Assembly: GCF_048270095.1 (NCBI RefSeq)
Contig: NZ_JBLWTL010000001.1
Coordinates: 248,001 to 312,000 of the forward strand
Reading direction: 5' to 3'
From: Maricaulis sp048270095
GTDB lineage: Bacteria > Pseudomonadota > Alphaproteobacteria > Caulobacterales > Maricaulaceae
Length of the DNA stretch: 64,000 bases
Every line of letters starts with the position of its first letter. The first letter of the stretch is position 1. Below the pieces are notes generated by a model, which was given only the letters and a program-made list of their open reading frames with translations, did no database searches and had not been told where the DNA came from. Position numbers and translations under genes: made by a program. Positions 36,488 to 44,668 of this stretch are shown here, one piece after another.

Positions 36488-38231
36488 GACCCCTGAATCA
36501 GAGCCGCCGCGCCGCCTGTTCGGGTTGCGCACACGGCTCCTCCTGCTGGTCGCGCTGGCCCTGTCCCCGATATTCGTGCTGGCCGGCATACATGCCACGA
36601 TCGACGCCCATGAGGCCCGCGAGACCATGGAGCGGGAGCTGGTCGCGGCGGCGCGTCTGCTCGCCCATGACCAGGAAATCCTGCTGCGCAGCACGTCTGA
36701 TCTGATGGCGGTCATGGTCAATCTCCCGGCCATTGCCGCGCTGGGCGATGCCTGTGATGAAACGATTGCCAGCCTCGCATTGGCGAATGATGCCTATACC
36801 AATTTCGCCGTCGTTGACCTGGGTGGCCGAACCCTGTGTTCGGGCGTGCCTGACAACCCGGATCTCGGTCTGTCCGACCGTGACTGGTTTCGTGATGTCA
36901 TGGTCCGGGAAGAGTTCGTTATCGGGCAATCGCTCTATGGACCCGCCAGCGGAGAATCCGTTCTGGCCGCCGGATATCCGATGTTTCGCGACGGTGAGTT
37001 GTTCGCCGTCATGGTCACGGGGATACGGGTCTCGATTCTCGAACAATTGGGTATCGCACCGGCCCACGATACAAGCGGCCGGATCGCCGGAATTGTCGAC
37101 CGGACCGGACGGGTCGTCACCGAGCGGATGGGCTTGCAGATCAGTCGAATCGAGAGCGAGCGCCTCGTTGCTGCGGCGCTTGGCGAGGTTGTGGTCTTTG
37201 AACGCCGGCTCGAAGGCCGGGACGGCCGGATTCTGGCGCTCGCCCCCCTGATCGACAGTGATGTCTTTGTCCTCGTGGCCGCACCGAAACCCCATTTCTT
37301 TTCCTGGCGGTCGATCGACCTGTCCGGAACCCTCCTGCTACCCGTCTTGATGTGGGCCCTGGCGCTTGTGACGGTCTGGATCGCGGCCGATTATCTGGTT
37401 CTGCGCTGGCTCGCCTACCTGGGACGCATCGCCCGGCTTTACGGGCATGGCCGCTATGATGTTGTGCCGGTCCGCGCGTCAGACGCGCCGAGCGAAATCC
37501 GCGATCTGGCAGATGCCTTCCAGCAGATGGCAGCGCGCATTTCGGAACGCGATGGCGAATTGATCGATGAGCTGGACCAGAAACAAATGCTCATCCGCGA
37601 GGTTCATCACCGGGTCAAAAACAATCTGCAAATCATCACCAGCCTGCTCAATCTGCAGCTGGGAAGCGTGCGCGATGAAAACGCTATCCGGGCCCTCAAG
37701 GAAGCCCAGTCGCGGATCAATGCGCTCGCCCTCATTCATCGCAATCTCTACGAGGTGGGTGATCTGCGCTTCATCCGCGTGTCACCCTTCCTGGCCGAAC
37801 TGGCGCGTCTGACCCATGCGGCCGGGCCGGGGGAGAGCGGCGGCGTTCACCTTGATTTTCAATCGACAGCCGGCAATCGCGATATCTCAACCGACCAGGC
37901 TGTTCCGCTCGCCATGTTCATGACGGAAGCCATGACAAACGCCTACAAGCACGCCTTCAGGGACAAGCGGCCAGGCCAGGTCCTGAGCGTATCCGTGCGT
38001 GATATCGACAAAGATGGCGAGCACTGGATCCAGGTCAGCATCATGGATAACGGTCCGGGCATGGACCCGAATGAAAAACGGCGCGGCGTGGGCAGTACGC
38101 TCTTCGAGGCCTTTGCCATCCAGCTCGGAGGCGAGTCCGCCATCGCCAGCACGCCGGGGGATGGCACGACGGTCTCGCTGGGCTTTCCACTGACGGAAGT
38201 TGATCCTGAGAGCCGCGGCCCGGCCGATTGA
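36468..38231 (+). CDS. PhyK-like sensor histidine kinase (HisKA_2)
   Basis: 587 residues from a TTG start with GGAGG nine nt upstream (36454-36458). Membrane helix at about 24-42, a periplasmic Cache/CHASE-like sensor (about 43-275), a second helix at 285-310 and a HAMP-like linker. The kinase core has the phosphoacceptor in EVHHRVKNNLQIITSLLNLQ (His ~379-380) and the ATPase motifs NAYKHAF and DNGPGMDP. Such kinases phosphorylate PhyR. The gene overlaps ecfG by 20 nt, so it is co-expressed with its own pathway. Confidence 0.88.
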   Translation: MPERVTKTPESEPPRRLFGLRTRLLLLVALALSPIFVLAGIHATIDAHEARETMERELVAAARLLAHDQEILLRSTSDLMAVMVNLPAIAALGDACDETIASLALANDAYTNFAVVDLGGRTLCSGVPDNPDLGLSDRDWFRDVMVREEFVIGQSLYGPASGESVLAAGYPMFRDGELFAVMVTGIRVSILEQLGIAPAHDTSGRIAGIVDRTGRVVTERMGLQISRIESERLVAAALGEVVVFERRLEGRDGRILALAPLIDSDVFVLVAAPKPHFFSWRSIDLSGTLLLPVLMWALALVTVWIAADYLVLRWLAYLGRIARLYGHGRYDVVPVRASDAPSEIRDLADAFQQMAARISERDGELIDELDQKQMLIREVHHRVKNNLQIITSLLNLQLGSVRDENAIRALKEAQSRINALALIHRNLYEVGDLRFIRVSPFLAELARLTHAAGPGESGGVHLDFQSTAGNRDISTDQAVPLAMFMTEAMTNAYKHAFRDKRPGQVLSVSVRDIDKDGEHWIQVSIMDNGPGMDPNEKRRGVGSTLFEAFAIQLGGESAIASTPGDGTTVSLGFPLTEVDPESRGPAD

Positions 38232-38250
38232 GGCGAGCGGGACCGGGTCT

Positions 38251-38275
38251 GGAACAAAAGCGCCGGTCGCGCGTT
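38251..38275 (+). promoter_or_regulatory. EcfG-type promoter of the entericidin-like gene
   Basis: GGAAC, 16 nt, CGTT (exact), with the CGTT 35 bp before the start codon. Confidence 0.85.
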
Positions 38276-38309
38276 CCCCTTGCTTCATGCCAATTCAAAG
38301 GAGATCCCC

Positions 38310-38438
38310 ATGAAGCATTTGTGGAAACCTGCCCTGATTGTGCTGTTTGCGCTGTCAGTCACGGCCTGCAACACGATCCGCGGCGCCGGCCAGGATATCG
38401 AGGATGCCGGCGAAACGGTTCAGGATGCTGCCACCTGA
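38310..38438 (+). CDS. entericidin EcnA/B-family lipoprotein
   Basis: 42 residues: signal peptide with lipobox VTAC (Cys20), then NTIRGAGQDIEDAGETVQDAAT, the typical short amphipathic entericidin tail. A GGAG box sits before the ATG. Entericidins are small cell-envelope lipoproteins; E. coli EcnB is a stress/stationary-phase bacteriolytic protein. Exact EcfG promoter upstream and strong terminator downstream make this a single-gene stress transcript. Confidence 0.85.
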   Translation: MKHLWKPALIVLFALSVTACNTIRGAGQDIEDAGETVQDAAT

Positions 38439-38462
38439 AACGCCTCACATTCTCCACGTAAA

Positions 38463-38499
38463 AGCCCCGCATCTCGATCTCGAGATGCGGGGCTCTTTA
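38463..38499 (+). terminator. Rho-independent terminator of the entericidin-like gene
   Basis: Perfect 15-bp arms (38463-38477 and 38480-38494) with a 2-nt turn, followed by CTTTA. The T-run is short, but the stem is very stable. It may serve both strands, since the next gene converges. Confidence 0.8.
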
Positions 38500-38523
38500 T
38501 GTCGGTCCCGAATGCGTCCGGGG

Positions 38524-38661
38524 CTAGTCCACAGAGTCTTCAATGTCTTCTGCGGCCTCATCGACTTCCTCGCCGAGTTCTTCCATCGGGCCGTCATTGG
38601 AATCACAACCAACGGCAAAGAAGAGGGCCGCGGCGGGCAGTAACATGAGCAAGCGTTTCAT
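38524..38661 (-). CDS. small acidic lipoprotein, entericidin-like
   Basis: 45 residues: signal MKRLLMLLPAAALFFAVGC with lipobox AVGC (Cys19), then a very acidic tail (EELGEEVDEAAEDIEDSVD). It resembles an entericidin in size and layout, with the charge reversed toward acidic. A GGAG box lies a few bases before the start. It lies downstream of the DUF1328 gene on the same strand and may share the EcfG-driven transcript from 39588-39612. Confidence 0.72.
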   Translation of the reverse strand: MKRLLMLLPAAALFFAVGCDSNDGPMEELGEEVDEAAEDIEDSVD

Positions 38662-38703
38662 CGAATTAGTCTCCTTGTTTGAGAATGAAGCGTCGTGACG
38701 GCG

Positions 38704-38880
38704 TCACGAGCGCGGTGCGGCGCCCCGGATCAGTCGCAGGACAAGCGTGACGCCGAACAGGATCAGGAAAAGGACAAACAGGATTTGTGCAATTCCACCG
38801 AATGCCGACGCGATGCCGCCAAAACCAAACAGGGCGGCAATGAGGGCCAGGACCAGGAACATGAATGTCCAACCAAGCAT
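38704..38880 (-). CDS. DUF1328/UPF0391 small membrane protein
   Basis: 58 residues: MLGWTFMFLVLALIAALFGFGGIASAFGGIAQILFVLFLILFGV, two transmembrane helices with the family's GFGGIA turn, then a basic tail. E. coli YtjA belongs to this family, which is often stress-induced. GGAGG lies 7 nt before the ATG. It follows the PRC-barrel gene after 39 bp, probably as one operon. Confidence 0.9.
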   Translation of the reverse strand: MLGWTFMFLVLALIAALFGFGGIASAFGGIAQILFVLFLILFGVTLVLRLIRGAAPRS

Positions 38881-38919
38881 GGGAATACCTCCAAAACGGG
38901 TTGCGTGTTGAATGCAAGC

Positions 38920-39555
38920 TTACGCGCTTGCAGGGGACGGGAGCGTGATCACGCGGTCACTTGCAGACCAGTGCGCTCCATGAGCTGGCACGAGGTGCCG
39001 TTCGACGCGAGACAGAAACGGGCCGGTCTCACGTGAAATCAGTTCGAGTTGGGCGGGTCGGTTCTGGTCATCATCGATGACATCGGTGACGCGTCCCAGA
39101 ATCTGCCCATTCCGGGTCTGGACCAGCGAGCCGTTCAGCACACCGCTGCCAACCCGGTCGACCGGAATGCCGTGGTTTGCGGCTTCATCGATTTCATCCT
39201 GCCGCGCCCAGTCGCGCATCCGCTCGATGCGGGCGTCCGCGACGAGGGTATTGCGGTCGGTATTGTAGGAGAAGCGGTCAATCGGCTGAAAGAACTCAAA
39301 ACCCTGTTCCATCAGGCCGGCCCGCCAGAAGACCTTCAGGGCTTCGATCTGGCCGGATTCATTCAGATAGATCCGCTCGATATGGCCTGTGGCCCGCTGG
39401 CTGGCATCGGTAATGCGGGCATTGTAGATCGTGTCGCCATCCAGCGTGCGGCCACCAACCAGGCCCTCTGCGTGATCAAGCCCCGGAAACGCGGCTGAAG
39501 CACCCAGGATTGTGGCCGATACGATGGCGATGCCTGCTAATCCAGAATATGGCAT
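38920..39555 (-). CDS. exported PRC-barrel domain protein
   Basis: 211 residues from ATG 39555; the longer frame to 39867 runs across an EcfG promoter and is rejected. N-terminal hydrophobic signal (about 1-22), then two PRC-barrel-like units: GGRTLDGDTIYNARITDASQ..IERIYLNESGQIEALKVFW and GSLVQTRNGQILGRVTDVIDDDQNRPAQLELIS. PRC-barrels are adaptor-like beta barrels; general-stress regulons in alphaproteobacteria often include them. Its promoter is an exact EcfG site. Confidence 0.78.
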   Translation of the reverse strand: MPYSGLAGIAIVSATILGASAAFPGLDHAEGLVGGRTLDGDTIYNARITDASQRATGHIERIYLNESGQIEALKVFWRAGLMEQGFEFFQPIDRFSYNTDRNTLVADARIERMRDWARQDEIDEAANHGIPVDRVGSGVLNGSLVQTRNGQILGRVTDVIDDDQNRPAQLELISRETGPFLSRVERHLVPAHGAHWSASDRVITLPSPASA

Positions 39556-39587
39556 GACGCTTGGCTCCAATCTTCGCTTGGAAACAA

Positions 39588-39612
39588 AACGCTTCAGTGC
39601 GGGGGTGGTTCC
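39588..39612 (-). promoter_or_regulatory. EcfG-type promoter of the PRC-barrel/DUF1328/lipoprotein genes
   Basis: On the minus strand: GGAAC, 16 nt, CGTT (exact), ending 33 bp before the start of the PRC-barrel gene. Confidence 0.85.
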
Positions 39613-39908
39613 ACATTCACTTGAAAAAGTTGCGGCGCCACAGGCGCTTCTGTCTTGCAGGGCGGTGGATATCCGCTGCTTTTTTACCCGCGTGCCGGCA
39701 CCCGGCCGGGGACAGAAGCCCGGTCCGGAAGTGTGATACAGGTGCGCGCCGCCGCGGCGATGCCAAACCTGGCGGCCGCCCCCTCCATGGCGCCGGTCTC
39801 TTTCGCATCGCGTGGCCCCGTGCCTGGCCAATATCGGCGGGATGCGCGCTTGCAACAGGGCTTTCACGGCTGGTCACCCGCCGCGTTCGAGATCCTGCAG
39901 ATTGTCAC

Positions 39909-39933
39909 GGAACTTCCGCGACACTGACGCGTT
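39909..39933 (+). promoter_or_regulatory. EcfG-type promoter with no evident gene downstream
   Basis: GGAAC (39909-39913), 16 nt, CGTT (39930-39933), exact. The predicted transcript start is about 39940, right before a 15-bp hairpin. It may drive a small RNA, or serve as a distal promoter of the GST-like gene. Confidence 0.75.
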
Positions 39934-39939
39934 TACCCC

Positions 39940-40082
39940 TTGCCGGCTGACGGAGAATCGTCCCTCCCCTGGACCTTGTCCGTCCCGCTCTGTCAGCCGG
40001 CACTTTTCACAGAGAATTTTGACCGCGCTGAAACCGCGTTCGCAGAATCGGCATCCTGCGGGGCGCGCCGACGCCTCTTTTT
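39940..40082 (+). ncRNA. candidate EcfG-dependent small RNA
   Basis: Starting at the predicted transcription start, arms 39941-39955 (tgccggctgacggag) and 39988-40002 pair over 15 bp with one G-U. After ~55 nt a second hairpin (GGGGCG 40060-40065 with CGCCTC 40072-40077) is followed by TTTTT, a plausible terminator. Length would be ~143 nt. The only frame here (39940-40197, TTG start, no ribosome-binding site) is not protein-like. Prediction only. Confidence 0.45.
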
Positions 40083-40178
40083 CGCGCGCGCCTGGTCTGC
40101 CTGGCGCGTGTCAGTTTCTGAAGCGCCGCAGCGCCAGAAAACACGGACCGGCGCCGTGCTGCGGCCTCAGGTAGCAAT

Positions 40179-40203
40179 GGAACGAAGTGGCAGCTGAAGC
40201 GTT
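40179..40203 (+). promoter_or_regulatory. EcfG-type promoter of the GST-like gene
   Basis: GGAAC, 16 nt, CGTT (exact), 41 bp before the ATG at 40245. Confidence 0.85.
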
Positions 40204-40244
40204 CTGTTTCGAACATCCCTTTCAACATACTGAAAGTCCATGCC

Positions 40245-41456
40245 ATGCGCTCCTATCGCCTGATCACCTCCCCGGAATCCATCGCCAGTTCCAAGGTGCG
40301 GCTTTACTTGCGTTGGAAGAATATTCCATTCCGCGAAACCGTGGCGTCGCGCCTGGTCATCAAGAGCGAGGTCAGACCGCGGATCCAGAAAATCGATCTG
40401 CCGGTATTCATAACGCCCAGCAATGATACGGTTCAGGACTCGCGGGCGATCATGGATTTTGTCGAGCGCCGCGAGCGTGGTGAGGCGCTGACGCCAGACA
40501 GGGCCGAACAGGCCTTTGCCTGCCGCCTGCTGGAAGGATTCTCAGACACCTGGTTGACCGATGCCATCAATCACAGGGTCTGGCGCGGTGCCGATGCACC
40601 GATCGCCGGCATCATGGCGGCCACGCTCTATCCGGAGGCTGATGATGACCGCCGGTCCCGGATTGCGAAGAGCCTGCACGCCCGGGTTCTCGCACAATTG
40701 TCGCGTCGCGGTTTCAATTCCGGAACCGTCGCCTCGACGGATGGGTTATTGGTGAGCTTCCTGGCGCTGCTGGAGGCCCATCTTTCGTGTTCCGCATTCA
40801 TTTTTGACGATCGCCCGTCGATCGCTGACTTTGCGATTGCAGCGGCCCTGACCACGCTGCGAGACAGCGCGCCGCAAGGCGCGGCCCTGATCACAAAATC
40901 ACCGAAGACTTTCACCTGGCTGAGCGCCGTCAACGCACCGCAGAGCCCGCAAATCGGCGCCGGTCGTGCGGTCGCTGGCTTGCCGAAGACGCTGGTGGCA
41001 CTGTTGAGTTTTGCCGCCGCGCAATTTCTACCGCATGCCCTGGCGACGGCTGATGCCGTGGGTGACTGGGGTGAGGCCAATCCTGGAAAGCTGAATTTGC
41101 CAAAGCGTGTCGGTCAGTCGGCGCGGTGTGATGATGATCTGAATGTGCGGCGTGATTTTCGCCCCCAGACCCAATGGTTATTGCAGCGCATGCTGGACGT
41201 GCTCGTTCGCAACCACAGCAAGGCGGAAAAAGACGCGCTTGCCCGGAGCCTGGACGCGATCGGTTGTGCCAGCCTGGCCGGCTATAAACCCCGCCGCACG
41301 GTCTGCCACGAGCACCATAATTTTCGTCTGGATCTGGTGGATCGTGGAGACGCGTATTTGCCCGAGATGACTTTGCGGAGGGCGTCTGACCTTATGTCCG
41401 ATGTTCGCCGCGACGCATCAGACTCGGTCGGCATCGAGAACCTTGTCACTGGCTGA
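40245..41456 (+). CDS. glutathione S-transferase-like protein, extended
   Basis: 403 residues. The first ~80 look like a GST thioredoxin fold (YRLITSPESIASSKVRLYLRWKNIPFRE, then LPVFITPSNDTVQDSRAIMDFVERRE, with the cis-Pro and SNAIL-like TVQDS turn). The middle (90-240) fits a GST helical domain ending at DDRPSIADFAIAAAL. About 160 further residues have no recognised match, making it nearly twice the usual GST length. No catalytic Ser/Cys is obvious. EcfG control suggests a role in oxidative or electrophile stress. Confidence 0.72.
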   Translation: MRSYRLITSPESIASSKVRLYLRWKNIPFRETVASRLVIKSEVRPRIQKIDLPVFITPSNDTVQDSRAIMDFVERRERGEALTPDRAEQAFACRLLEGFSDTWLTDAINHRVWRGADAPIAGIMAATLYPEADDDRRSRIAKSLHARVLAQLSRRGFNSGTVASTDGLLVSFLALLEAHLSCSAFIFDDRPSIADFAIAAALTTLRDSAPQGAALITKSPKTFTWLSAVNAPQSPQIGAGRAVAGLPKTLVALLSFAAAQFLPHALATADAVGDWGEANPGKLNLPKRVGQSARCDDDLNVRRDFRPQTQWLLQRMLDVLVRNHSKAEKDALARSLDAIGCASLAGYKPRRTVCHEHHNFRLDLVDRGDAYLPEMTLRRASDLMSDVRRDASDSVGIENLVTG

Positions 41457-41493
41457 ATAAATCAAAAACTTTCTCCGGCGCTGCAATTATTTT

Positions 41494-41518
41494 GGATCTT
41501 TATCCGCGGCCAAGCGTT
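41494..41518 (+). promoter_or_regulatory. near-consensus EcfG-type promoter of the duplicated acidic protein
   Basis: GGATC (consensus GGAAC, one change), 16 nt, CGTT, 63 bp before the start codon at 41582. Confidence 0.55.
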
Positions 41519-41581
41519 TACCTCCTGAATGCAAGTCGCATTCAAATGGAGTCCTTTTCGACGAGAAATGGAGAAAGCAAG

Positions 41582-42523
41582 ATGAAGAAGTTTTTGATCG
41601 CGACAACCATGTTCGTAGCGGCATCCACGGCCTACGCCCAGGATCCGCAAACCATGCAGCAGGACGCCGATAATGACGCCGTGCATGCCGTTGCCCGGGC
41701 CTGGGACAATGCCGATCTGGACCGCGGCCCCTATACCGATGACCATGCCTGGATCGAGACCAATGTCTACGGGTCCGGCGGTGCGGAGCTGGGTGAAATC
41801 GAGCGCGTAAGGCTGACCGCCGAAGGTGATGTTGATGCCATCGTGGTTGAATACGGCGGCATCCTCGAGATCGGCGGCCGTGAGGTCCTGATCGAGGCCG
41901 GCGATTATGCGCTGACAACAATCGATGGCGAAAACCGCGTGGAGCTGAGCTTCGACCGGGCCGCTTTCGAGGCCTTGCCCGACTTCAATGAAGACGCGGC
42001 GAGTGAGTATCCGCTCAGCGATGACGACTATAATGACAACGAGGCCGAGGCTGAAGTGGCAATGAGCACGACCCGCTCCGATTCGGCCCGGACCGTGCAG
42101 CAAGATGCCGACAATGACCTGGTGCAAGCTGCGGCGAACGCCTGGGACAATGCCGATCTGGACCGCGGCCCCTATACCGATGATCATGGCTGGATCGATA
42201 CGACGGTCTATGCCTCTGACGGTGCCGAGCTGGGTGAAGTCGAGCGTGTGCGTCTGACATCGGACGGTGAGGTCGAGGCCATCGTGGTTGAGCACGGCGG
42301 TTTCCTCGAGATCGGTGGTCGTGAGACCCTGGTCGAGGCTGGTGGTTACACCCTCACGACGGTGGACGATGAAGGCCGCATCGTTCTGGTCCATGACAGC
42401 GCTGCTTTCGCAGCCTTGCCCGACTTCAATGAAGATGCCGCGAGCGAGTATCCGCTCAGCGACAGCGACTATAATGATGACGAGACTGAACTCGAGTCGC
42501 CCGACGACGAATCCGGGTCATAA
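41582..42523 (+). CDS. secreted acidic protein with two PRC-barrel-like repeats
   Basis: 313 residues from ATG 41582, with a signal peptide ending STAYAQ (residue 20). The mature part is a tandem duplication of ~147 residues; both copies contain DNADLDRGPYTDDH, a W-I-x-T turn, AELGE[IV]ERVRLT, DA/EAIVVE, EIGGRE and end AALPDFNEDAASEYPLS. The layout (G-AELGEIERV ... EAIVVEYGG) resembles PRC-barrels. It is extremely Asp/Glu-rich. Copies are offset by 441 nt and share a 44-nt stretch of identical DNA. Near-consensus EcfG promoter upstream. Confidence 0.75.
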   Translation: MKKFLIATTMFVAASTAYAQDPQTMQQDADNDAVHAVARAWDNADLDRGPYTDDHAWIETNVYGSGGAELGEIERVRLTAEGDVDAIVVEYGGILEIGGREVLIEAGDYALTTIDGENRVELSFDRAAFEALPDFNEDAASEYPLSDDDYNDNEAEAEVAMSTTRSDSARTVQQDADNDLVQAAANAWDNADLDRGPYTDDHGWIDTTVYASDGAELGEVERVRLTSDGEVEAIVVEHGGFLEIGGRETLVEAGGYTLTTVDDEGRIVLVHDSAAFAALPDFNEDAASEYPLSDSDYNDDETELESPDDESGS

Positions 42524-42558
42524 GGTCCGGGTCAAAAGGATTGACCAAACCCGGGTGG

Positions 42559-42588
42559 AAGGGCGGCGCGGCAACGCGCCGCCCTTTT
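42559..42588 (+). terminator. Rho-independent terminator
   Basis: Arms aagggcggcgcg and cgcgccgccctt (12 bp) around GCAA, then TTCC, just after the duplicated acidic protein gene. Confidence 0.8.
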
Positions 42589-42713
42589 CCGTGCGCCATC
42601 ATGTCGTCAAAACCGGACCGGGCAGCAACCGCGTCTGCGCGCCCGCCCGACCCCGCCCGTCATCGCGACGTGTGCGGCTATTTCCGGTCCACGTTCAGGG
42701 CGTCCATGCCGGA

Positions 42714-43511
42714 TCAGCGTCCCCCGGATGCGCCAAGCCCGTCCAGCATGATCACCTCGCCCGGCGCGAACACCGGCGTGTCGCCCGCAGACCATACGGT
42801 CAGCTGAGGGGCGGTTCCGGCCTGAATGACATTGAAGCTCGCCGGCTCGCCTCGGGTGCGCCGGGACAGGGCGGTGCCTGCGCCGACGAACCAGCACACT
42901 GAACCGTCGCTGCGCTCGACCGGTTCGGTGAACACCTGGTGGAGATGCCCGCTGAGATACAGGTCGATTCCGGCCTGCACGATAAGCTGCGCCGCCTGCG
43001 CGCCGCCGGTTGTCTTCGCCCGCCCCTGCAGACCACCCGGTGCCACCAGCGGATGGTGACCGCCGAGGACTTTCAGCCCGTCAAAACCGGACAGCGCTTC
43101 GCCCGCCTCGAGCGCGTCGGCTTCCCTGACGCGGCCCAGCGACCAGTCCAGACGGGCCTGCGCCCCGCGGGCTGTGGGCAGCATTTCCACCTGGACACCG
43201 CTGGCCGCGGCGCGCGGCTGAAGACGCGGCCCGAGCTGGCGCTCAAACCGCGCCCAGGGCGAAGCCAGGCGCGCAAACAGATCGAAATAGGGCGTGTCAT
43301 GATTGCCCGGTGCGCCCACAATGGGTGGTTCCAGCGCATCGAGAAACGCGCGCGCCGCGTTGAATTCCCGCCGGCGGCCGTACTGGGTGACGTCCCCTGT
43401 CACCACGACAAGATCCGGCGCGATTGTGTTGATGGCGTCCGTCAGCGGATTCACGAGTGCGGGATCCTCCGCGCCGAAGTGAATATCGGAAATCTGGACC
43501 AGTCGGGTCAT
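42714..43511 (-). CDS. calcineurin-like phosphodiesterase (CpdA-like)
   Basis: 265 residues. The five metallophosphoesterase motifs are in order: QISDIHFG, VVTGDVTQYGR, GAPGNHDTP, GGHHPLV and SGHLHQVF, giving a complete di-metal site. The form fits the cAMP phosphodiesterase CpdA/Icc group, but substrate cannot be fixed. It starts 11 bp after the lipid-kinase-like gene on the same strand, so the two are probably co-transcribed. Confidence 0.87.
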   Translation of the reverse strand: MTRLVQISDIHFGAEDPALVNPLTDAINTIAPDLVVVTGDVTQYGRRREFNAARAFLDALEPPIVGAPGNHDTPYFDLFARLASPWARFERQLGPRLQPRAAASGVQVEMLPTARGAQARLDWSLGRVREADALEAGEALSGFDGLKVLGGHHPLVAPGGLQGRAKTTGGAQAAQLIVQAGIDLYLSGHLHQVFTEPVERSDGSVCWFVGAGTALSRRTRGEPASFNVIQAGTAPQLTVWSAGDTPVFAPGEVIMLDGLGASGGR

Positions 43512-43522
43512 CAGGGCAGGTT

Positions 43523-44407
43523 TCAGTCCGCTGGGGCCGCGAAGGTCGCGGCGTTTTCTACAAGACAGATCTCGATGGGCGTCGCCGCCTTGATCACTTC
43601 GCCGTCGAGCATGAGCTCAATGCGCTTCGGTCCCGACAGGGTCGCGGGCTGTCTGCTCATCAGCACGGCTTCATCCGAGGTGGGCAAGCCAGCGAGGAAG
43701 GATGCGGTCTTCAGTGCGAAGTCGGCCGGGTCGCCATGCTGCATCAGCAGATGTTCCAGCACCGCCGGCCCCGGCGCATCCGCACCGCCGCGCACCGCTG
43801 AAAAACCGCCCGGCGCAACGACCAGGGCGCAGGACCGCGAGACGCGGCGCTCTCCATCATCGAGCTTCAGGCGCATGTGCGGGCGGGCCATGCTGGCCAG
43901 GCCCTGGCGCAGACGCTTGAAGGCGAGGTTCAAGCGTCGCCCCGCCCCGTCCGGCCGCAGCGCCTCGCGTGCCTGACCAAAATGCACCGGCATGCCGGCC
44001 ATGAGTGCGACATAGAATGTGTGGCCAGACACCTCTCCGGCGTGCAGCGTCACCGCCCGGTAATCCGGCAATTCGGTCAGCACGGTCCTGAAATCACGAT
44101 CGCCATAGAGCCGGCGCGGCAGCATGTTGGCTGTGCCGAGTGGCAGCGGCACCATCAGCGAGGCACAGCCGGAGTCCCGGGCCGCGTCGAGCACGGCCGC
44201 GGCGGTACCGTCGCCACCGGCGGTGACCACGGCGTCGGCACCGCTGGCGCAGGCCGCCCGCGCCGCGCCGGGCACGTCATCGCTGGCGTCGAAGAATTCC
44301 AGCTCGGCCCAGCCGGCAGCCGCCTCGATCGCGTCGCGCAATTCGCCGTCGCCAAATGCGCGCGCGCTTCCGGCTCTGGGATTGAGAATGATTGCGAGTG
44401 TTTTCAT
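43523..44407 (-). CDS. diacylglycerol/sphingosine-kinase-like protein (DAGK catalytic domain)
   Basis: 294 residues from ATG 44407; the upstream extension to 44521 is not family-like. The nucleotide-binding start ILNPRAGSARAFGDGEL and the signature VVTAGGDGTAAAVLDAA, followed by PLPLGTANMLPRRL, identify the YegS/DgkB-like lipid kinase fold. It would phosphorylate a membrane lipid with ATP. It precedes the phosphodiesterase gene in a two-gene operon inside the stress island; I saw no EcfG site for this pair. Confidence 0.87.
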   Translation of the reverse strand: MKTLAIILNPRAGSARAFGDGELRDAIEAAAGWAELEFFDASDDVPGAARAACASGADAVVTAGGDGTAAAVLDAARDSGCASLMVPLPLGTANMLPRRLYGDRDFRTVLTELPDYRAVTLHAGEVSGHTFYVALMAGMPVHFGQAREALRPDGAGRRLNLAFKRLRQGLASMARPHMRLKLDDGERRVSRSCALVVAPGGFSAVRGGADAPGPAVLEHLLMQHGDPADFALKTASFLAGLPTSDEAVLMSRQPATLSGPKRIELMLDGEVIKAATPIEICLVENAATFAAPAD

Positions 44408-44611
44408 CGATGCCGCGCCTGTCGCTGCCGGTGCCGATACCAGACGGCCGGAAAACAAAACCGGGCTGTCGCGGCCGCAGGCTGTCAGCCGGGCGAAGCG
44501 AGAGTCCGGGGCAGAGTACACCTGATTTGACCGGTCTTGTCATGTGTGGAGGGCCTGTCGAGGCGGTTGGTGTACCCGGTTGGGCCTGGGCGCATCCCGA
44601 CGTCGCAAAAT

Positions 44612-44636
44612 GGAACTGAAGACCGCCCGTCGCGTT
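44612..44636 (+). promoter_or_regulatory. EcfG-type promoter of the hemerythrin gene
   Basis: GGAAC, 16 nt, CGTT (exact), 32 bp before the start codon. Confidence 0.85.
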
Positions 44637-44668
44637 ACCTTGGCAAGCCAATTGGAAGGAGCGCGCAA

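Noticed and set aside
39940..40197. 85-codon frame after the solitary EcfG promoter
   Set aside because: TTG start without a ribosome-binding site, composition not protein-like, and it overlaps strong hairpins and the next promoter; a structured RNA is more plausible.
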